Source of the DNA: Dyella telluris
GTDB taxonomy: Bacteria > Pseudomonadota > Gammaproteobacteria > Xanthomonadales > Rhodanobacteraceae
Length of the DNA: 64,000 nucleotides
Assembly (NCBI RefSeq): GCF_014297575.1
Contig: NZ_CP060412.1
Coordinates: 496,001-560,000 of the forward strand
Reading direction: 5' to 3'
Under the pieces are notes generated by a model. It was not told the DNA's origin, did not search any database, and saw only the letters and a program-made list of their open reading frames with translations. Positions 60,853 to 64,000 of this stretch are shown here, piece after piece (position 1 is the stretch's first letter; the number at the start of each line of letters is the position of its first letter). The translations under genes were made by a program, and so were the position numbers.

Positions 60853-61473
60853 ATGGCCCTTGCCATCCGCGACGTGCGCGAGCACGACCTGGATGCCGTA
60901 CTGGCGCTCAACAACGCCGCCGGCCGCACCATCCTCGCCCTTGACGCGGCTCAGCTGCGCTACTTCTACGAACACGCGGATTATTTCCGCGTGGCCGAGA
61001 TCGATGGCCACCTGGCCGGGTTCCTGATCGCCCTGCGCGAAGGTCGCAACTACGACAGCCCGAACTATCTGTGGTTTGCCGAGCATTACCCGCAGTTCGC
61101 CTACATCGATCGCATCGTCATCGCCAACGCCTACCGTCGCCACGGCCTGGGTCGCATCTTCTATTGCGACGTGACCAGCTTTGCCGAGGTGCGCGTGCCG
61201 CTGCTGACCTGCGAGGTGTTCCTGGAGCCGCGCGACGACGTGGTGGTGCTGTTCCACGGCACCTATGGCTTCCAGGAAGTGGGCCAGCAACGCATGGGCG
61301 AAGACGGTCCGCAGGTGAGCCTGCTCGCCAAGGACCTGCCGAGCTATGCTTTCGTGCGTGAAACCTACCTGGACCACGACGGCCTGCCCGATGTGCCGTG
61401 GCTGGCCGAGCGCCAGCGCCCCGTCCATCCCGATACCCCCCAGCGCCGCCTCGCGGGAGAGCGGCGCCCGTGA
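60853..61473 (+). CDS. GNAT family N-acetyltransferase
   Basis: A 206-residue protein. It starts MALAIRDVREHDLDAVLALN; the acetyl-CoA loop is IDRIVIANAYRRHGLGRIFY (RRHGLG) and LLTCEVFLEPRDDVVVLFHG is the later strand. Similar GNATs are found next to minC in Xanthomonadales. ATG has GAGCGGAGCAACGA upstream. Its stop codon TGA is shared with the GTG start of minC (GTGA), so translation of minC is coupled. Substrate not known. Confidence 0.92.
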   Translation: MALAIRDVREHDLDAVLALNNAAGRTILALDAAQLRYFYEHADYFRVAEIDGHLAGFLIALREGRNYDSPNYLWFAEHYPQFAYIDRIVIANAYRRHGLGRIFYCDVTSFAEVRVPLLTCEVFLEPRDDVVVLFHGTYGFQEVGQQRMGEDGPQVSLLAKDLPSYAFVRETYLDHDGLPDVPWLAERQRPVHPDTPQRRLAGERRP

Positions 61474-62249
61474 ATGCAAGAATGGATACTCAAGACGCCT
61501 GTGACCTGCGCTTTGGCCAGGTCGGCATAGCCAATGTGCGCATCAAGCGCGTGGACGCCGCTGCACTCTGCGAAGAGCTGGAACGCCGCGTTCGCACCGC
61601 CCCCCAGTTGTTCGCCCGCGCCGCCGTGGTGCTGGACCTTAGCCACCTGCTGAACCTGCCCGATGACGGCACGGTCGACGCCCTGCTGGAAGCCGTGCGC
61701 AGCGCCGGCATGCTGCCGGTGGGCCTGGCTTACGGCACCAGCGAAGTCGACGCGCTGGCCCAGCGCATGGGCCTGCCCCTGATCGCCAAGTTCCGCGCCG
61801 CCTATGAGCCGGCCGACGGCGGCAGCATCGCCCCGCCGGCGCCTGCCGCCGTGGCGCCGGAACCGCCGCGCCGCGCCGAACCCGTGCGGCACGAACCGGA
61901 GCCGGTACCGGCCGGCCCCGTGCTCGGGGCGCAGCATGTCGACGGCACCGTGCGTTCGGGCCAGCAGGTCTACGCGCGCGATCGCGACCTGGTCGTTACC
62001 GGCACCATCGCCAACGCCGCAGAAGTGATTGCCGACGGCAGCATCCACATCTACGGCAGCCTGCGCGGCCGTGCGATGGCCGGCGCACAGGGCGATGAGA
62101 AAGCACGCATATACATTTCGAACTTCCACGCGGAACTGGTGGCCATTGCCGGCCACTACCGCGTGTTCGAACAAATTCCCAAGGACCTGGAAGGCCAGTC
62201 TGTGCGATGCTGGCTCGAAGGTGAAAAACTGCTGATCGCCAAGCTGTGA
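61470..62249 (+). CDS. minC: Septum site-determining protein MinC
   Basis: A 259-residue inhibitor of FtsZ assembly. The N-terminal FtsZ-interaction domain includes RFGQVGIANVRIKRVDAAAL and RAAVVLDLSHLLNLPDDGTV; an Ala/Pro-rich linker (residues about 105-150) joins the C-terminal beta-helix domain with VRSGQQVYARDRDLVVTGTI, AEVIADGSIHIYGSLRGRA and HAELVAIAGHYRVFE, the MinD-binding surface. I chose the GTG at 61470, overlapping the GNAT stop, because a GGGAG lies ten bases before it; an ATG at 61482 is an alternative. Confidence 0.93.
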   Translation: MNARMDTQDACDLRFGQVGIANVRIKRVDAAALCEELERRVRTAPQLFARAAVVLDLSHLLNLPDDGTVDALLEAVRSAGMLPVGLAYGTSEVDALAQRMGLPLIAKFRAAYEPADGGSIAPPAPAAVAPEPPRRAEPVRHEPEPVPAGPVLGAQHVDGTVRSGQQVYARDRDLVVTGTIANAAEVIADGSIHIYGSLRGRAMAGAQGDEKARIYISNFHAELVAIAGHYRVFEQIPKDLEGQSVRCWLEGEKLLIAKL

Positions 62250-62291
62250 CGATCACTACTACTACAACAAAGCATTACGCGGAGATGAGCC

Positions 62292-63107
62292 TTGACTGCT
62301 GAGATTATCGTTGTCACCTCGGGCAAGGGCGGCGTGGGCAAGACCACGACCAGCGCCTCGCTTGCCACGGGCCTTGCCATGTCCGGCAAGAAAGTCGCGG
62401 TGATCGATTTCGACGTCGGCCTGCGCAACCTCGACCTGATCATGGGCTGCGAGCGTCGCGTGGTGTACGACTTCGTCAACGTCGTGCACGGCGAAGCCAC
62501 GCTCAAGCAGGCGCTGATCAAGGACAAGCGCTACGAGAGCCTGTACGTGCTGGCCGCCAGCCAGACGCGTGACAAGGACGCCCTCACCCAGGAAGGCGTC
62601 GAGAAGGTGCTCGAAGAGCTGGGCAAGGAAGGCTTCGATTACGTCGTCTGCGATTCGCCGGCCGGTATCGAAAAGGGTGCACACCTGGCGATGTACTTCG
62701 CCGACCACGCCGTGGTGGTGGTGAACCCGGAAGTGTCTTCCGTGCGCGACTCGGACCGCATCCTGGGCCTGCTTTCCAGCAAGACCCGCCGCGCCGAACG
62801 TGGCGACGGCGCCATCAAGCAGCACCTGCTGCTGACCCGTTACAACCCGGCTCGCGTGGCCGTGGGCGAGATGCTGAGCGTGAAGGACGTCGAGGAAATC
62901 CTCGGCATCAACGTGGTCGGCGTCATCCCCGAATCCGAGAACGTGCTGGCCGCGTCGAATGCGGGCGTGCCGGTGATCCTGGACGACAACTCCTTCGCCG
63001 GTCAGGCCTATAGCGACACGGTGGCCCGCATCCTCGGCGAGGAACGCGTCATGCGCTTCCTCGACGCGCCCAAGAAGGGCTTCTTCCAGCGCGTATTCGG
63101 AGGCTGA
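62292..63107 (+). CDS. minD: Septum site-determining ATPase MinD (TTG start)
   Basis: A 271-residue ParA-type ATPase. Deviant Walker A is [15 protein letters not shown] (residues 10-24), with [20 protein letters not shown] and [20 protein letters not shown] (Walker B) following. The amphipathic C-terminal helix [17 protein letters not shown] targets the membrane. The codon at 62292 is TTG with GGAG nine bases upstream; no ATG is available near the conserved N-terminus. MinD binds MinC and oscillates with MinE to place the septum. 42 bases separate it from minC. Confidence 0.97.
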   Translation: MTAEIIVVTSGKGGVGKTTTSASLATGLAMSGKKVAVIDFDVGLRNLDLIMGCERRVVYDFVNVVHGEATLKQALIKDKRYESLYVLAASQTRDKDALTQEGVEKVLEELGKEGFDYVVCDSPAGIEKGAHLAMYFADHAVVVVNPEVSSVRDSDRILGLLSSKTRRAERGDGAIKQHLLLTRYNPARVAVGEMLSVKDVEEILGINVVGVIPESENVLAASNAGVPVILDDNSFAGQAYSDTVARILGEERVMRFLDAPKKGFFQRVFGG

Positions 63108-63112
63108 TCTCG

Positions 63113-63382
63113 ATGGGTATTCTTGATTTCCTGAAGCGCAAGCCGGAACCCACCGCTGCCGTCGCCAAGGAGCGTCTTCGCATCATCGTGGCCCAGGAGC
63201 GCTCCACCCGTGGCGCGCCTGACTACCTGCCGTTGCTGCGCAACGAGCTGCTCGAAGTGATCAAGAAATACGTCCACGTCGACCTCGAAGCCATCAACAT
63301 CAACGTCGAGCGCGACAGCGGACACGAGATCCTCGAGCTTTCGGTAGCACTGCCCGAACACGCCGAAGCCAAGTCCGGCTGA
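63113..63382 (+). CDS. minE: Cell division topological specificity factor MinE
   Basis: An 89-residue protein, five bases after minD. The N-terminal membrane/MinD-binding segment is [20 protein letters not shown], then [20 protein letters not shown], and the C-terminal domain ends IEISVALPE-like ([15 protein letters not shown]). It displaces MinC from MinD and stimulates MinD ATPase. Length agrees with E. coli MinE (88). A terminator follows. Confidence 0.97.
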   Translation: MGILDFLKRKPEPTAAVAKERLRIIVAQERSTRGAPDYLPLLRNELLEVIKKYVHVDLEAININVERDSGHEILELSVALPEHAEAKSG

Positions 63383-63420
63383 TGTCGTGGCGCGGCCTGG
63401 CCGCGCCACCTTGCCATGCC

Positions 63421-63449
63421 ATCGCCGCCGCGAACCGGCGGCGATTTTT
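63421..63449 (+). terminator. Rho-independent terminator of the min operon
   Basis: 10-bp perfect stem ATCGCCGCCG / CGGCGGCGAT with loop CGAAC, directly followed by TTTTA, 38 bases after the minE stop. Confidence 0.9.
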
Positions 63450-63455
63450 ATTCCC

Positions 63456-63962
63456 ATGTCAGCACCCTCCTCTCCCAACGAAGCAAGCGTGATGCGCCTG
63501 GCCGAAATCGGCTTCGAGGCACCTGCCCGCCTGCTCGCCCGCTACGGGCTCACGCTGGAGCGCGTGGCCGCCGGCACGGCCATTCCCGGCAGTTTCTGGG
63601 GGGACGAGGAAGCCGGCATCATCGGCAGCACGGTGTATGCCCGCGACGACACGCCGGTGCACTCGCTGTTGCACGAGGCCGGCCACCTGATCGTGCTGCC
63701 GCCCGAGCGGCGCGCCTTCGTGCATACCGACGCCACCGATTCCATCGCCGAAGAAGACGCCACCTGCTATCTGGAGATCGTCCTTGCCGACGAACTGCCG
63801 GGGGTCGGACGCAGGCGCCTGATGACCGACATGGATGCCTGGGGCTATACGTTCCGGCTCGGCTCGGCGCAGGCATGGTTCGAACAGGATGCGGACAACG
63901 CGCGACAGTGGCTGGTCGAACACGGTTTGCTGGATCAGGACGGGCAGCCGGTTTACAGCTGA
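63456..63962 (+). CDS. Small HExxH protein, putative metallopeptidase
   Basis: A 168-residue cytosolic protein. The motif SLLHEAGHLIVLPPERRAFV carries HEAGH, a typical HExxH zinc site, and a Glu-rich stretch (TDSIAEEDATCYLEIVLADE) 20-30 residues later could provide the third ligand. There is no signal peptide. The start at 63456 is close after the min terminator with no ribosome binding site; an ATG at 63492 is possible. Family not recognised; peptidase activity is inferred only from HExxH. Confidence 0.65.
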   Translation: MSAPSSPNEASVMRLAEIGFEAPARLLARYGLTLERVAAGTAIPGSFWGDEEAGIIGSTVYARDDTPVHSLLHEAGHLIVLPPERRAFVHTDATDSIAEEDATCYLEIVLADELPGVGRRRLMTDMDAWGYTFRLGSAQAWFEQDADNARQWLVEHGLLDQDGQPVYS

Positions 63963-63963
63963 G

Positions 63964-63986
63964 CCGCGGCCTGGGCACGGCCGCGG
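63964..63986 (+). terminator. Hairpin after the HExxH gene
   Basis: CCGCGGCC, loop TGGGCAC, GGCCGCGG, 8-bp perfect stem two bases past the stop codon; no U-tract before the window ends. Confidence 0.45.
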
Positions 63987-64000
63987 TAGCCTGGCTGCGC

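Noticed and set aside
1..64000. tRNA, rRNA, riboswitch or prophage
   Set aside because: I found no cloverleaf-like, rRNA-like or recognisable aptamer sequence and no phage structural or integrase gene. Short structured RNAs could be missed without covariance searches.

Overview
The window is a GC-rich, gene-dense bacterial chromosome segment with about 65 protein genes, no rRNA or tRNA gene that I could recognise, no prophage and no insertion sequence. Gene content (poxB, copA/copB, RlmKL, RlmJ, Bpt, min operon, AsmA, PCu(A)C/SCO, a chromosomal ParB-like protein) and the short palindromic repeats of the CTGTAGGAGCGCAC type suggest a gammaproteobacterium of the Xanthomonadales, most likely Rhodanobacteraceae (Dyella/Luteibacter/Frateuria-like). 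That placement is inference from gene families, not from a marker tree.

Layout. 0-8 kb: a truncated metallothionein-like gene, small envelope or stress proteins, a tandem pair of DUF1254/DUF1214 periplasmic proteins, a dodecin, a class-V aminotransferase, and a 51-residue membrane peptide behind a near-perfect sigma-54 promoter with three TGTCC/GGACA inverted repeats upstream. 8-19 kb: pyruvate:quinone oxidoreductase (poxB), a ParB-like protein, a periplasmic cyclophilin, AsmA, an EamA exporter, a ChaA-type antiporter, and a divergent LysR/NAD(P)-reductase pair. 19.5-23.3 kb: a minus-strand copper-resistance operon (Cys-rich secreted protein, CopA, CopB, cytochrome c with a His-rich tail). 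23.5-31.3 kb: RlmJ, Slp lipoprotein, CDF transporter, VOC and YjbR proteins, GNAT, Mfd. 31.34-32.71 kb: a gene-free mosaic of nested repeats. 32.7-43.9 kb: VOC protein, a second ChaA paralogue, ergothioneine genes egtB-egtD, a Tyr/Pro-rich secreted protein, RlmKL and an alpha/beta hydrolase, amidase, TesB, Bpt, AdhP. 44.2-53.2 kb: a membrane-anchored GltB-like flavoprotein, PurT, a transglutaminase-like protein, an SPFH protein plus ribbon-helix-helix pair, small soluble proteins, and a copper/oxidase-assembly group (SCO, PCu(A)C, CtaG). 53.3-64 kb: a GldA/GldF/GldG-like ABC system, an SRPBCC/GyrI-like protein, a two-component system, and GNAT-minC-minD-minE followed by an HExxH protein.

Functional links. 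Two copper themes recur: export and oxidation of copper (19.5-23.3 kb) and copper delivery to terminal oxidase (51.1-53.2 kb). Many operons are tightly packed with 4-base ATGA or GTGA overlaps (copA-copB, yjbR-VOC, egtB-egtD, rlmKL-hydrolase, SCO-PCu(A)C, the three ABC genes, GNAT-minC). Convergent gene pairs are repeatedly separated by palindromic repeats, which probably also act as transcription or mRNA-end signals.

The most promising leads for new biology are the sigma-54 controlled micro-protein locus (7.65-7.99 kb), the SPFH-RHH cassette with a perfect 12-bp operator-like palindrome and a hairpin over its ribosome binding site (48.7-49.8 kb), and the large composite inverted repeat at 31.5-32.5 kb.
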